From assembly GCA_934454525.1 (NCBI GenBank), contig CAKSFM010000006.1, positions 1 through 64,000 on the forward strand: a stretch of 64,000 nt of DNA, read 5' to 3'. Shown here piece by piece: positions 8,873 through 18,249 of this stretch (positions within the stretch are counted from its first letter, which is position 1; each line of letters opens with the position of its first letter). The notes under the pieces were generated by a model. That model ran no database searches. It was not told the origin of the DNA and saw only the letters and a program-made list of their open reading frames with translations. Both the position numbers and the translations under genes were made by a program. Source of the stretch: an uncultured Clostridia bacterium (lineage in GTDB: Bacteria > Bacillota > Clostridia > UMGS1883).

Positions 8873-9518
8873 CGGTCCTGCAGGCGCCGGAAAAAGCACA
8901 ATTTCAAAGCAGGCCGCAAAGCAGCTCGGCTTTGTTTACATTGACACGGGCGCAATGTACCGCGCGGTCGGTCTTAAGGCTGTGCGCATGGGCATCGGCA
9001 CATTGGACGCCGGCGGACTTGAAAAGCTTATAAAAGAAATTGAAATAGATATCCGCTATGAAAACGGGGAGCAGCATATTTATCTGGACGGTGAAGACGT
9101 GTCGGGAAAAATCCGCACTCCGGAAATATCAATTGCTGCGAGCAACGTTTCAAGCATTCCGGCAGTCCGCACTGAAATGGTTGAGATGCAGCGCCGCCTT
9201 GCGGAAAATCATAATGTTATTATGGACGGGCGCGATATCGGCAGCTGCGTTTTGCCGGACGCGGAGCTGAAAATATATCTCACCGCATCGGTTAACGCGC
9301 GCGCGCTTCGCCGGTGCAGGCAGCTTGAGGAAAGCGGAATGAGCGCAAGCCTTGACGATGTAAAACGCGATATTGAGCTGCGTGACAGGCAGGACATGAC
9401 GCGCGCCGCGTCGCCGCTTGTGGTTGCGGACGGGGCAAAGATTGTTGACACATCCGATATGTCGCTTGAAGAATCGGTGAACACCGTGATTGATATGATA
9501 AGGGAGTATACGAAATGA
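8853..9518 (+). CDS. cmk: Cytidylate kinase
   Basis: Phosphorylates CMP/dCMP with ATP. The protein begins MTKIAIDGPAGAGKST (P-loop at about residues 8-15), followed by DTGAMYRAV and MDGRDIGSCVLPDAELKIYLTAS. The frame is open upstream to a TTG, but ATG 8853 follows GGAGAG and gives the family's normal N-terminus and length (221 residues). It is followed by plsC and ispH-rpsA, the conserved clostridial cmk-plsC-ispH/S1 order. Confidence 0.95.
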   Translation: MTKIAIDGPAGAGKSTISKQAAKQLGFVYIDTGAMYRAVGLKAVRMGIGTLDAGGLEKLIKEIEIDIRYENGEQHIYLDGEDVSGKIRTPEISIAASNVSSIPAVRTEMVEMQRRLAENHNVIMDGRDIGSCVLPDAELKIYLTASVNARALRRCRQLEESGMSASLDDVKRDIELRDRQDMTRAASPLVVADGAKIVDTSDMSLEESVNTVIDMIREYTK

Positions 9519-10072
9519 ATTTTTATAAATTTTGCGTAACTGTTGTGCGGAACATTCTCTATGTCATAATTCGGTTTCGTGCGTACGGCAGTGAGAATGT
9601 TCCAAAAGAGGGCGCTTTTCTGCTGTGCGCTAACCACAAAAGCAATATTGACCCGGTGCTGCTTGCGGCAGGTATCAGCCGCCGGCTTACATTTATGGCA
9701 AAGGATGAACTTTTCCATGTTCCGCTTTTCGGGCGGCTGATTCGCAGACTCGGCGCTTTTCCGATAAAACGCGGCAAAGGAGACGCGGCAGCCGTTATGG
9801 CGACACTGAAAATCCTCAAACGCGGGGAAGCAACCGTTATTTTTCCGGAGGGAAAACGAATGCGCCGCGGCGAACGCAAGGAAGTAAACCCGGGTATCAT
9901 CCGCCTTGCAATTCAGGCAAAGGTACCCATTGTTCCGGCATTTGCGGGCAAGCATACCGTTACATACGGAAAGCCGATTGTCTACAGTGCCGACACCGAT
10001 GTGCGTGACGGGGAAAAGCTCCGCTTGCTTGCTGATGAGCTGATGGATACAATCTATGGTTTGCAGGGTTAA
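9515..10072 (+). CDS. plsC: 1-acyl-sn-glycerol-3-phosphate acyltransferase
   Basis: Membrane-associated acyltransferase that adds the second acyl chain to form phosphatidic acid. The HX4D catalytic motif is NHKSNIDP, and the glycerol-phosphate binding motif is FPEGKRMRRGE. An N-terminal hydrophobic helix precedes them. The length, 185 residues, is short but typical for Firmicute PlsC. The ATG overlaps the cmk stop by four bases. Confidence 0.92.
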   Translation: MNFYKFCVTVVRNILYVIIRFRAYGSENVPKEGAFLLCANHKSNIDPVLLAAGISRRLTFMAKDELFHVPLFGRLIRRLGAFPIKRGKGDAAAVMATLKILKRGEATVIFPEGKRMRRGERKEVNPGIIRLAIQAKVPIVPAFAGKHTVTYGKPIVYSADTDVRDGEKLRLLADELMDTIYGLQG

Positions 10073-10093
10073 TATCCGGAAAGGGATGATTTT

Positions 10094-12088
10094 ATGGCGC
10101 ATGTTGAAGTTGCAAAAAGCGCCGGTTTTTGCTTCGGCGTGAGCCGCGCGGTGAAGCTTGCGGAGAGCGCCGCCGAAAACGGCGGAAAAATCGCAACGCT
10201 CGGTCCGATTATTCACAACGACTGCGTTGTTGAACGTTTGGCGCAGAAAGGCGTCAGAATAATAAATTCCCCGGATGAAGCGCTGCCCGATGAAACAGTT
10301 GTTATCCGAAGCCATGGAATTGACGAAAAAACAGAGCGGCGCATAATTGAAAACGGGAACAGATATATCGATGCCACCTGTCCGTTTGTGAAAAAAATTC
10401 ACAGGCTCGTCAACAGTGCATATCAGGAAAATAAAAAAATTATTATTATCGGCGATCCGAACCATCCCGAAGTGCGGGGCATAAACGGCTGGTGCGGCGG
10501 CAGTGCGCTTGTTGTTCAGAGCTGCGAAGAAGCCGAAAATATTACAATAAATGGAGAAAATGGTGCAATTGTGGTATCTCAAACCACATTTGACCGTGAA
10601 TTGTGGAAAAAAATTGCGAAAATTATAAAAAACACTTGCCAAAGTACCATAATATTTGATACAATATGTAGTGCTACGAATGAACGGCAGGAGGAGGCGC
10701 GTTCTCTTGCCGAAAAAAGCGACTGCTTTATAGTAATCGGTGACAGGAAAAGCTCTAACACAATGAAGCTTTTTAATCTTGCAAAGCCGCTGTGCGCAAA
10801 TGTGTATTTTGCGGAAAACGCAGCATCGCTTCCGCGCATCTCCGTCGGAGACGGGGAATTAATCGGTATAACCGCCGGTGCCTCAACACCGGATTGGATA
10901 ATTAAGGAGGTTTTAAAAACCATGGTAGAAGAAAAAAACACTAATATTCAAGGAAACGGAGAGCCTACATTTGCCGAGGCATTTGAACAATCCCTCGTCA
11001 CTTTATATACAGGACAGGTGGTAAAAGGCACTGTTATCAGTGTGACACCGACAGAAGTATATGTTGACCTCGGCTACAAGGCTGACGGCATCATTTCAGC
11101 AGACGAGCTTACGGATGATCCGACCGTAACTCCCGATAAGATTGTAAATGTCGGCGACGAGGTTGAGGTTTTCGTTGTCCGCGTGAACGATGCAGAGGGT
11201 TATGTTCGCCTTTCCAAGAAAAGAATTGACGCAATCAAGGGTATGCAGGCAATCGAAAAGGCTTACGAAACAGGCGAAACGCTCACGGGGCGCGTTATCG
11301 AAAATGTTAACCGCGGTGTAATTGCAACAACAAACGGCTGCAGAGTTTTCATTCCGGCTTCAATGGCAAGCGAAAGATTCATGCAGGATCTTTCTCCTCT
11401 CGTTGGGCAGGAGGTTAAGTTCAGAATCGTAAACATCCGTGATGACAGACGCGGCAAGAAGATAATCGGCTCAATCAAGGTTGTTGCCGTTGAAGAGCAC
11501 GAAAAGAAGATTGCCGAATTTATGGAGAACGTTGAGATAGGCAAGGTTTACACCGGAACGGTTAAAACGCTTACAAACTTCGGCGCATTTGTTGATCTCG
11601 GCGGTGTTGACGGTCTTATCCACATTTCCCAGCTCAGTTGGCAGAGAATCAAGCATCCGTCCGAAGTTGTTAAAGAGGGCGATGTTGTTCAGGTTTATGT
11701 TCTTGATGTAAATAAGGAAACAAAGAAGGTTTCTCTCGGATATAAGAAGGCTGAGGATAATCCCTGGGAAATCGCAAAAGCAAAGTTCCATGAGGGTGAC
11801 GTTGTGAACGTTAAGGTTGTCCGCCTCGTTCCTTTCGGCGCATTTGTTGAGCTTATCCCCGGCATCGACGGACTTGTTCACATTTCGCAGATTTCCGATA
11901 AGAGAATCGGTAAGCCTGCCGATGTTCTCTCAGTCGGTGAAAACGTTGACGCAAAGATAACGGAAATCAACTGGGAAACCAAGAAAATCGGTCTTTCTAT
12001 CAGAGCCGTAATTGAGGATGCACTCAAGGTTGCAGAGCAGACAATTGCAGACGCTCCCGAGGATGTAACAGTTACAACTGAGGAATAA
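10094..12088 (+). CDS. ispH: IspH (LytB) fused to ribosomal protein S1
   Basis: Residues 1-280 are 4-hydroxy-3-methylbut-2-enyl diphosphate reductase, the last enzyme of the MEP isoprenoid pathway. The three [4Fe-4S] cysteines sit in [20 protein letters not shown] and [10 protein letters not shown]. Residues from about 305 on carry four S1 OB-fold repeats (for example [21 protein letters not shown] and [22 protein letters not shown]), so the 664-residue protein joins isoprenoid synthesis to an mRNA-binding S1 protein. The fusion is known in Clostridia. At the junction an AAGGAGG (10904-10910) stands 11 bases before an in-frame ATG at 10922, which could also yield free S1. A terminator follows. 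Confidence 0.95.
   Translation: MAHVEVAKSAGFCFGVSRAVKLAESAAENGGKIATLGPIIHNDCVVERLAQKGVRIINSPDEALPDETVVIRSHGIDEKTERRIIENGNRYIDATCPFVKKIHRLVNSAYQENKKIIIIGDPNHPEVRGINGWCGGSALVVQSCEEAENITINGENGAIVVSQTTFDRELWKKIAKIIKNTCQSTIIFDTICSATNERQEEARSLAEKSDCFIVIGDRKSSNTMKLFNLAKPLCANVYFAENAASLPRISVGDGELIGITAGASTPDWIIKEVLKTMVEEKNTNIQGNGEPTFAEAFEQSLVTLYTGQVVKGTVISVTPTEVYVDLGYKADGIISADELTDDPTVTPDKIVNVGDEVEVFVVRVNDAEGYVRLSKKRIDAIKGMQAIEKAYETGETLTGRVIENVNRGVIATTNGCRVFIPASMASERFMQDLSPLVGQEVKFRIVNIRDDRRGKKIIGSIKVVAVEEHEKKIAEFMENVEIGKVYTGTVKTLTNFGAFVDLGGVDGLIHISQLSWQRIKHPSEVVKEGDVVQVYVLDVNKETKKVSLGYKKAEDNPWEIAKAKFHEGDVVNVKVVRLVPFGAFVELIPGIDGLVHISQISDKRIGKPADVLSVGENVDAKITEINWETKKIGLSIRAVIEDALKVAEQTIADAPEDVTVTTEE
10904..10924 (+). 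promoter_or_regulatory. Internal ribosome binding site at the IspH/S1 junction
   Basis: AAGGAGG at 10904-10910 is a consensus Shine-Dalgarno sequence. An in-frame ATG at 10922 would start an S1-only product of about 388 residues. The same bases encode Lys-Glu-Val of the IspH C-terminus, so the match may be coincidental. Confidence 0.45.
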
Positions 12089-12099
12089 TTGATAAAAGA

Positions 12100-12130
12100 G
12101 CGCCGCCGGATTTATTACTGGCGGCGCTTT
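12100..12130 (+). terminator. Rho-independent terminator after ispH-S1
   Basis: GCGCCGCC (12100-12107) pairs perfectly with GGCGGCGC (12120-12127) across a 12-base loop and is followed by TTT. It closes the long core operon before the esterase gene. Confidence 0.8.
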
Positions 12131-12161
12131 CCCAATATACGCAGCTATTGGAGGAACGGAA

Positions 12162-13220
12162 ATGGGAATTGAGAAGATTGATGAAAATTTTGCCGTTAAG
12201 TCGGAAATCAAACGGGACGGCATAAGGTTTTACGATATTGAGGACGAGCCGTTTCGCATATACGGGGTTTTTAAGGAAAACGGGAGATTTGTAAGACTGC
12301 CGGAACAGACTGCAAAACGGGTGAGCGAGGGCGTGGAAGTCCTTCGCAAAAACACGGCGGGCGGCAGAGTTCGCTTTGCAACCGACAGCAGCTACATTGC
12401 AATTCATGCCGTGATGGACAATATTGAGGTAATGCCGCACTTTCCGCTTGCAGGCAGCGCCGGATTTGATATGTTCATAAAGACCGATGGCGGAGACATA
12501 TACGGAGGCACATTCATGCCGCCGAGCGATATGCAGAACGGGTATGATGAAATTATCGACATTCCGCAGCCCGGAATGAAAACAGTGACGGTGGAGCTTC
12601 CGCTGTATTGCAATGTTGTCGGGCTGTATATCGGGCTTGACGAAAATGCAAGACTTGAAAGAGCTGAGGACTACACCTTTGAAAACCCGATAGTGTACTA
12701 CGGCTCGTCCATAACGCAGGGCGGCTGCGCTTCAAAGCCGGGCAGCTCGTATCAAAGTATTATATCGCGTATGTTCGATGTGAATTATATTAATCTCGGT
12801 TTTTCGGGCTCATGCAAGGGCGAGGATGCTATGGCAGAGTATATAGCAAGCCTTGATATGAGCGTGTTTGTATATGATTACGACCATAATGCACCGACTG
12901 CATCATTTCTTGAAGAAACGCATGAAAGATTTTTCCAAATGTTCAGACAGGCAAAACCCGACACGCCTGTTATCATGATGTCAAGACCGAAATATTATCT
13001 GACGGAGGACGATATTCTTCGCCGTGATATTATCAGAAAGACATATGAAAACGCAGTTAATTCGGGCGATAAAAACGTATACTTTATTGACGGAAGTTCT
13101 CTCATGGATGATTTCATAAAGGATAACGGAACCGTTGACGGCTGCCACCCGACAGACAGCGGCTTTGCGTGCATGGCAAAACGGCTGAGCGCGGAGCTTG
13201 AGCGCTTTTTCCGTTCATGA
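12162..13220 (+). CDS. SGNH/GDSL-family hydrolase (probable carbohydrate esterase)
   Basis: A 352-residue two-domain protein. The N-terminal part looks like the beta-sandwich found before SGNH domains in bacterial esterases. The catalytic domain starts with YYGSSITQGG (nucleophile Ser, block I), has GFSGSCKG (block II Gly) and ends with DGCHPTDSGF (block V Asp/His). No signal peptide is evident, so it may act on imported acetylated sugars. The ATG follows GGAGGAACGGAA. The AraC-type gene downstream is probably co-regulated. The substrate is inferred from family only. Confidence 0.78.
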   Translation: MGIEKIDENFAVKSEIKRDGIRFYDIEDEPFRIYGVFKENGRFVRLPEQTAKRVSEGVEVLRKNTAGGRVRFATDSSYIAIHAVMDNIEVMPHFPLAGSAGFDMFIKTDGGDIYGGTFMPPSDMQNGYDEIIDIPQPGMKTVTVELPLYCNVVGLYIGLDENARLERAEDYTFENPIVYYGSSITQGGCASKPGSSYQSIISRMFDVNYINLGFSGSCKGEDAMAEYIASLDMSVFVYDYDHNAPTASFLEETHERFFQMFRQAKPDTPVIMMSRPKYYLTEDDILRRDIIRKTYENAVNSGDKNVYFIDGSSLMDDFIKDNGTVDGCHPTDSGFACMAKRLSAELERFFRS

Positions 13221-13244
13221 TTAAACGCCGGAGGTGATTGAAAA

Positions 13245-14093
13245 ATGAAAGCACAGCGCGAGCTTCGCCCGCACGGCAGCAAGCTGTTCCCTTTCGATAT
13301 GTACCTGATGGGCATTGACGAACATATTAATGCACCGTGCATAATCACGCCCATGCACTGGCACGAGGAAGCGGAGCTTATCTATGTTGAATACGGCGAA
13401 ATCAGCATTTTTTCATCGGGACATTACGAGAAAATGACCTCAGGTGAAATGATGTTTGTTAATCCCTGCGATATTCATGGAATTGAAACAAGCACGGGAA
13501 ATGTGCGTTATTATGCTTTCGTCTTTCTTGAAGAGCTTCTTGCAAGCGCTGTGCGCGACGCTATTCAGGCGGAATTTATGGAAAAGCTTATCCGCGGTGA
13601 CGAAATAATTAAGGGTGAAACTTTCCGCGGCGCCGAAACAGCCGTTAAAATACTCGTTGAGGCAAACATACCTCCGAAACGCGATATGCTTGCAACAAAG
13701 GGCGCTCTTTATCTTTTGCTGTCATGGCTGAAAGAAAACGGATATGTGGTGAAAAGAACGCATACTCAAACGGAAACCGAGCGCGACCGTGAGATTATTT
13801 CATATATCTCCGATAACTGCGCCGCAAAGCTCACTCTTGGTGAGCTTTCGGAAAAATTCCATATGTCGGAGAATTATTTTTGCAGATATTTCAAAAAGCA
13901 TTTCGGGCAGACGGCATTTGAATTTATTAACTATCACAGAATAGAAAATGCGGCTGAGCTGCTGCGGACAACGGAGCGTTCCGTTACAGACATTGCCATT
14001 TCATGCGGATTTGAAAGCATGAGCTATTTCTCGAGGAAGTTCAGGCAGGTAAAATTCATGACTCCAAAGGATTACAGGCGGCTTAACGGATAA
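13245..14093 (+). CDS. AraC-family transcriptional regulator with cupin sensor domain
   Basis: A 282-residue regulator. The N-terminal cupin-like sensor (HWHEEAELIYVEYG, residues about 38-51) is typical of regulators that bind sugars. The C-terminal AraC DNA-binding domain has two HTH motifs (LTLGELSEKFHMSENYFCRYFKKHFG and VTDIAISCGFESMSYFSRKFRQ, each cut at its core here). A near-perfect GGAGGTGATTG ribosome binding site precedes ATG 13245. It follows the esterase by 24 bases and probably controls it and related carbohydrate genes. Confidence 0.88.
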   Translation: MKAQRELRPHGSKLFPFDMYLMGIDEHINAPCIITPMHWHEEAELIYVEYGEISIFSSGHYEKMTSGEMMFVNPCDIHGIETSTGNVRYYAFVFLEELLASAVRDAIQAEFMEKLIRGDEIIKGETFRGAETAVKILVEANIPPKRDMLATKGALYLLLSWLKENGYVVKRTHTQTETERDREIISYISDNCAAKLTLGELSEKFHMSENYFCRYFKKHFGQTAFEFINYHRIENAAELLRTTERSVTDIAISCGFESMSYFSRKFRQVKFMTPKDYRRLNG

Positions 14094-14118
14094 AAATAGG
14101 GTGAAATGGGAATTATAG

Positions 14119-14148
14119 GAACGAATTGCAATTCGTTCTTTATTTTTT
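14119..14148 (+). terminator. Rho-independent terminator after the AraC gene
   Basis: GAACGAATTG and CAATTCGTTC (14119-14138) form a perfect palindrome followed by TTTATTTTTT. It separates the esterase/AraC unit from dnaG. Confidence 0.85.
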
Positions 14149-14247
14149 GTGTCAAAAAAAAGGATTTTTGAAACCGTTGTCGAAAAATATAAATGAACAT
14201 AAAGGCTGATTGGCAGCGGATTTCTATTATAAAGAAAGGAAGTAACG

Positions 14248-15996
14248 ATGGCAGGCTATTATCCTGAAGAGCTTATTGCCGAGATAACTGCGGCAAACGA
14301 CATTGTGGATACGGTATCGAGATATGTTCGCCTTAAGCGGTCCGGAAACAGCTATATGGGATGCTGCCCGTTTCATCGGGAAAAAACGCCGTCATTCCAT
14401 GTCAGCGCGGACAAGCAGCTCTATCACTGCTTTGGCTGCGGCGCCGGCGGCAGTGTGATTCAGTTTATCATGAATGCAGAGGGACTTGATTTTCCGGAAG
14501 CGGTGAAGTATCTTGCCGACAAGGCAGGCATCCGTCTGCCGGAGGATAATGTCGGCGCGAACAGCGAGGAGCGTTACCGCCGCAAACAGGAGCTGTACAA
14601 GCTTAACCGTGATGCGGCGCGGTTTTTCCGTGAAATGCTTTTGTCAAAGCAGGGAGCGCAGGCGCAGGCATATCTCACGCGGCGCGGCTTGTCGGGCAAA
14701 ACGATTGCGGCTTTCGGACTTGGTTTTGCGCCTAAAGGCTGGGACGAGCTTTTGCAGAGAATGACAAAAATGGGTTATTCGCGTGACCTTTTGGCGGAAT
14801 CGGGACTTTGCATCCGCAACGAAAAAGGGCATATGTATGACCGTTTCCGTGAACGTGTAATGTATCCGATAATCGATGTGCGCGGAAATATAATCGGCTT
14901 CGGCGGAAGGATCATGTCGGGTGACGGAGCAAAATATATGAATTCGCCCGAAAGCATTGTCTATGATAAGGGCAAGAACCTTTTTGCTCTTAATCTTGCG
15001 AGAAAAAGCAAGCGCGGATATTATATCCTTGTTGAGGGTTATATGGACGTTATATCGCTGCACCAGGCAGGGATTGACGCAGCCGTTGCCGGCTGCGGAA
15101 CGGCGCTGACGGAGCATCAGGCAAGGCTCATCAGCAAAAGTCCGGTGTATCTGTGTTACGACAGCGATGAAGCAGGCATTAAGGCATGTGTGCGCGCTGA
15201 AAGCATGTTCCGTGCAATCGGGGGAAAAGTAAAGGTTATAACGATTCCGCATTGTAAGGACGCGGATGAGTATATAAAGAAATTCGGCGGAGAAGCGTTT
15301 GAAAAGCTGATTGAAAAGGCGCGTTCGTTTGTGGAATATCAGCTTGACATTTTGCTGTCGGGCGCGGATTTAAACGATGTTTCGCAGAAGATTGAAATTG
15401 TGGAACGCGCTGCGAAAATATTTGCCGGAATTCCGAACGCCGTCGAGCGTGAAGCATATATAAACACGCTGTCGGTGAGAACGGGGATAAGCGTTGATTC
15501 AATTAACAGCGAGGTGCGCAAGATTAACGGAAAAAATGCGAGAAAAGAAATCTCATCAGAGCTTAAGCGCGTTTCAGCGCTGCCAGGAGATGTGAAAACC
15601 CGGTCACAGGGGCGCAGAATATCGGCTGAATCGGGTTTTTTGTCAATGCTTGCGGACAGTGCGCGCGTGTTCGGCCAGTTCGGAAGCCGCCTGTCGGAGG
15701 ATGATTTTTCCGTTCCGATACATAAGAAAATCTTTGCAGCGATACGTGAGTTTTACGAAAGCGGGCGGCAGGGGAACTGCAGCGATTATCTTGTTCCGCT
15801 TTTCCGTGAAAACGAAAAGGAATTGTCCGAGGTTTTGCTGAGCGCACCGAACATAGAAAATCCGATTGAAGCTGCGGCGGATTTTGCCGAAATAATAGAA
15901 AATGAGATATTTGAAGAAAAGCTGCGAAAAGCTCAGAATGACGGGGATATTGCCCTGATTGCGCAGCTGCTTAAAGAGAAAAAAGGTGGTAGATAA
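14248..15996 (+). CDS. dnaG: DNA primase
   Basis: Synthesises RNA primers for replication. The N-terminal CHC2 zinc finger ([13 protein letters not shown], then [10 protein letters not shown]) is followed by the TOPRIM domain ([22 protein letters not shown]) and a C-terminal helicase-binding domain. At 582 residues it is a normal length. The ATG follows AAAGGAAGTAACG. The stop lies two bases before rpoD's start codon, the classic dnaG-rpoD macromolecular-synthesis pair. Confidence 0.96.
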   Translation: MAGYYPEELIAEITAANDIVDTVSRYVRLKRSGNSYMGCCPFHREKTPSFHVSADKQLYHCFGCGAGGSVIQFIMNAEGLDFPEAVKYLADKAGIRLPEDNVGANSEERYRRKQELYKLNRDAARFFREMLLSKQGAQAQAYLTRRGLSGKTIAAFGLGFAPKGWDELLQRMTKMGYSRDLLAESGLCIRNEKGHMYDRFRERVMYPIIDVRGNIIGFGGRIMSGDGAKYMNSPESIVYDKGKNLFALNLARKSKRGYYILVEGYMDVISLHQAGIDAAVAGCGTALTEHQARLISKSPVYLCYDSDEAGIKACVRAESMFRAIGGKVKVITIPHCKDADEYIKKFGGEAFEKLIEKARSFVEYQLDILLSGADLNDVSQKIEIVERAAKIFAGIPNAVEREAYINTLSVRTGISVDSINSEVRKINGKNARKEISSELKRVSALPGDVKTRSQGRRISAESGFLSMLADSARVFGQFGSRLSEDDFSVPIHKKIFAAIREFYESGRQGNCSDYLVPLFRENEKELSEVLLSAPNIENPIEAAADFAEIIENEIFEEKLRKAQNDGDIALIAQLLKEKKGGR

Positions 15997-15997
15997 A

Positions 15998-17077
15998 ATG
16001 AGCGAACCGGTAAATAAAAAGGTGATAATCAAGGAATTAATCGAAAAGGGCAAGCAAAAGGGTATGCTGACGGAAAAGGAGATTGAAAATGTTCTTTCCG
16101 AGCTTGATGTTGACGCTGAACAGATAGAGAAAATTCATGATAATTTTGAAGCGCTCGGCATTGATATTGTCGGCGATATTGACCAGGAAATTCAGAAAAT
16201 CGAAGTTCCCGAGGAAGATATTGAGGACTTGTCCGTTCCGGAGGGTATCAATGTTGACGACCATGTTAGGATGTATCTTAAGGAAATCGGTAAGGTTCCG
16301 CTTTTATCTCCCGCAGAGGAGCTTGAGTATGCAAAGCGAATGGCAGACGGTGATGAGGTTGCAAAGAAAAAGCTGACAGAGGCGAATCTGCGCCTTGTTG
16401 TCAGCATTGCAAAGCGTTATGTCGGGCGCGGAATGTTATTCCTTGACCTTATTCAGGAGGGTAATCTCGGTCTTATTAAAGCTGTTGAAAAGTTTGATTA
16501 TACAAAGGGGTACAAATTCAGTACCTATGCCACATGGTGGATAAGGCAGGCAATCACGCGCGCCATTGCCGATCAGGCACGAACAATTCGTATTCCCGTT
16601 CATATGGTTGAAACGATTAACAAGCTTATCCGCGTTTCGCGCCAGCTGCTTCAGGAGCTTGGACGTGAGCCTACCCCCGAGGAAATTGCAAAGGAAATGG
16701 GCATGAGTCTTGAAAAGGTGCGCGAAATTATGAAAATTGCGCAGGAACCCGTTTCGCTCGAAACGCCTATCGGTGAGGAGGAGGACAGCCACCTTGGCGA
16801 CTTTATTCCCGATGATGACGCTCCTGCTCCGAGTGAGGCTGCATCATTCCTGCTTTTAAAGGAGCAGCTTATGGACGTTCTCAACACCCTCACACCAAGA
16901 GAGGAAAAGGTTCTCCGCCTGCGCTTCGGTCTTGAGGACGGCAGGGCGAGAACGCTCGAGGAGGTCGGCGGCGTGTTCGATGTAACGCGTGAGCGTATCC
17001 GCCAGATTGAAGCCAAAGCTTTGCGCAAGCTGCGCCACCCGAGCAGAAGCAAGAAGCTAAAGGATTTCCTCGAATAA
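15998..17077 (+). CDS. rpoD: RNA polymerase primary sigma factor RpoD/SigA
   Basis: Housekeeping sigma-70. Region 1.2 ([18 protein letters not shown]), region 2 ([38 protein letters not shown]), region 3 ([13 protein letters not shown]) and region 4 ([30 protein letters not shown]) are complete. Like other Firmicute SigA proteins it lacks the long E. coli non-conserved insert. ATG 15998, with an AAAGGTGGT site upstream, gives 359 residues; the frame extends upstream inside dnaG. The consensus-like promoters in this window fit its specificity. Confidence 0.97.
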   Translation: MSEPVNKKVIIKELIEKGKQKGMLTEKEIENVLSELDVDAEQIEKIHDNFEALGIDIVGDIDQEIQKIEVPEEDIEDLSVPEGINVDDHVRMYLKEIGKVPLLSPAEELEYAKRMADGDEVAKKKLTEANLRLVVSIAKRYVGRGMLFLDLIQEGNLGLIKAVEKFDYTKGYKFSTYATWWIRQAITRAIADQARTIRIPVHMVETINKLIRVSRQLLQELGREPTPEEIAKEMGMSLEKVREIMKIAQEPVSLETPIGEEEDSHLGDFIPDDDAPAPSEAASFLLLKEQLMDVLNTLTPREEKVLRLRFGLEDGRARTLEEVGGVFDVTRERIRQIEAKALRKLRHPSRSKKLKDFLE

Positions 17078-17221
17078 ATATATTGTTCTTTTGATGCCAA
17101 AAGAACCAAAACATGGGGGGATGCGCAAAAAGGCAATTGCCTTTAAATCAGTGACGATGAGTATCGAGGACGATGTTCGGAAACGAACGGTTATGTTCTT
17201 TTGGAGTCAAAAGAGGGACGT
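17078..17221. repeat. Intergenic palindrome cluster after rpoD
   Basis: The interval holds two copies of a palindrome based on GTTCTTTTG/CAAAAGAAC: 17085-17106 (perfect, 4-base loop) and 17195-17216 (imperfect). Between them is the palindrome AAAGGCAATTGCCTTT at 17128-17143. Two more copies of the same palindrome lie at 17222-17243 and 18486-18507. No gene is seen. Confidence 0.6.
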
Positions 17222-17478
17222 GTTCTTTTGATGCCAAAAGAACCAAAAGCATGGGGGTTTCGATTCCCCCATACCCCCTAAACGACCTCGCAGGGGCGAT
17301 GATTGCAATATAGCCGCAAAACAGTAGCGTTGTGCCATGTTTTGCGGCTTTTTCGCTCCGCTCCGCGTGATGTGTTTGTGCCATGTGCGGCAAAAAGCGG
17401 TATGTGAGCAAAGTGCGGACAACGTGCCTTTGCTCCGACTGCGCTTTGAAAAATCCGCAAAACGGCAGCAAAGCGCCT
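17222..17478 (+). repeat. Long inverted repeat, left arm (about 257 bp)
   Basis: This arm is matched in reverse complement by 18248-18507 over nearly its whole length, with a short divergent patch in the middle. It begins with the GTTCTTTTG palindrome and continues with a GGGGG/CCCCC hairpin (CATGGGGGTTTCGATTCCCC). A GC-rich segment and a stretch ending GCAAAGCGCCT follow. The two arms enclose a regulator and a small secreted protein. Confidence 0.8.
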
Positions 17479-17521
17479 GTTTATGGAATTGTAATCGTCA
17501 TAAAATAAAGCTATTTTACTA

Positions 17522-17556
17522 CTCACAGCGTACTTGAACGCTGTGAGTTTATTTTT
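17522..17556 (+). terminator. Hairpin with T-rich tail upstream of the XRE gene
   Basis: CTCACAGCG (17522-17530) pairs perfectly with CGCTGTGAG (17539-17547) and is followed by TTTATTTTTG. It looks like a terminator that would stop read-through from the repeat arm, just before the regulator's promoter. It could instead be an operator for the XRE protein. Confidence 0.6.
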
Positions 17557-17580
17557 GTTCCTGCATTTTCGGGGTATAAT
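17552..17580 (+). promoter_or_regulatory. Promoter of the XRE regulator
   Basis: A perfect TATAAT at 17575-17580 lies 17 bp after a weak -35 (TTTTTG, 17552-17557). The expected transcript start near 17587 favours the TTG start at 17616, preceded by GGGAGG, over the ATG at 17595, which has no ribosome binding site. Confidence 0.55.
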
Positions 17581-17615
17581 AAAAACAACGATAAATGCAA
17601 GGGAGGAAGCTGCCG

Positions 17616-17939
17616 TTGTTGGATGAAAGCCGACTTGGACAAAGAATTAAAAAGGCTCGCAAAGCAGCGCATATGACGGCAGAAGCCTTTGCCGAGGCTA
17701 CAGATATCTCTGTCAGCTTTTTGCGTGAAATAGAGCGCGGCAGCAAAAAGCCGAGCATTGCTAAATTCGTTGAAATAGCAAACGTGCTCGGTGTTTCGGC
17801 TGATGAACTGCTGTGCGACAGTGTTGATTCCGCACACAAAATTGTGCTTAACGGAATCGCACAGGAGCTTGACGGATTACCTCCGAATCAGATTCAATTT
17901 ATCGAAAATATGATTAAGACGATGAAAGCCGTCATTTGA
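17616..17939 (+). CDS. XRE-family helix-turn-helix regulator
   Basis: A small Cro/C1-type DNA-binding protein. The HTH (LGQRIKKARKAAHMTAEAFAEATDIS and SFLREIERGSKKPS, joined) fills most of the N-terminal 65 residues. A short C-terminal helical tail follows. TTG 17616 is chosen because GGGAGG at 17601-17606 stands nine bases upstream; an ATG at 17595 would lie before that site. Length from TTG is 107 residues. It is transcribed with the following small secreted protein, and both lie between long inverted repeat arms, which suggests a transferable cassette. Target operators are unknown. Confidence 0.82.
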   Translation: MLDESRLGQRIKKARKAAHMTAEAFAEATDISVSFLREIERGSKKPSIAKFVEIANVLGVSADELLCDSVDSAHKIVLNGIAQELDGLPPNQIQFIENMIKTMKAVI

Positions 17940-17961
17940 TACATAAGGAGAATTGAATTAC

Positions 17962-18249
17962 ATGGTTACAATGTATAGGAAAAGATTTATTCAATATTTG
18001 CTCGCAGCTTTTACGCTCGGTTTGATGGTCTCAACGCTTTGTTCCTATTTTTCACCCCACAGTAACGCTCTGTATCCGGAACAGTCCGCCATTCAGGCAG
18101 AAAAGGTGTACATCACCGCAACAGGACAATGTTATCATTCTAAAAACTGTATATACACAACTTACGGAAGTACTGAGATTACCCTTGCAGAAGCAGAGGA
18201 GCGCGGACTCCGCCCTTGTTCGTACTGTCAAGGAAATAGAGATGAGTAG
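17962..18249 (+). CDS. Small membrane-anchored or secreted protein with Cys/His (Ada-like) motif
   Basis: A 95-residue protein. Residues about 10-30 form a hydrophobic signal or anchor (FIQYLLAAFTLGLMV). The C-terminal domain has the spacing YITATGQCYHSKNC, then LAEAEERGLRPCSYC. This is the pattern of the Ada-like metal-binding segment often seen at the ends of secreted nucleases and competence proteins (YHxxxC...A..G..PCxxC), so zinc binding is likely. The ATG at 17962 is 11 bases after AAGGAG; a TTG at 17953 is too close to that site. It follows the XRE gene by 22 bases. Its stop codon touches the right repeat arm. Confidence 0.65.
   Translation: MVTMYRKRFIQYLLAAFTLGLMVSTLCSYFSPHSNALYPEQSAIQAEKVYITATGQCYHSKNCIYTTYGSTEITLAEAEERGLRPCSYCQGNRDE

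Noticed and set aside
9209..10642. 477-codon minus-strand open frame opposite cmk, plsC and ispH
   Set aside because: Shadow of three certain genes, with no domain or initiation signal.
17278..17526. Minus-strand frames inside the inverted repeat arm
   Set aside because: They follow the repeat sequence, not a gene, and similar nonsense frames appear in the other arm.
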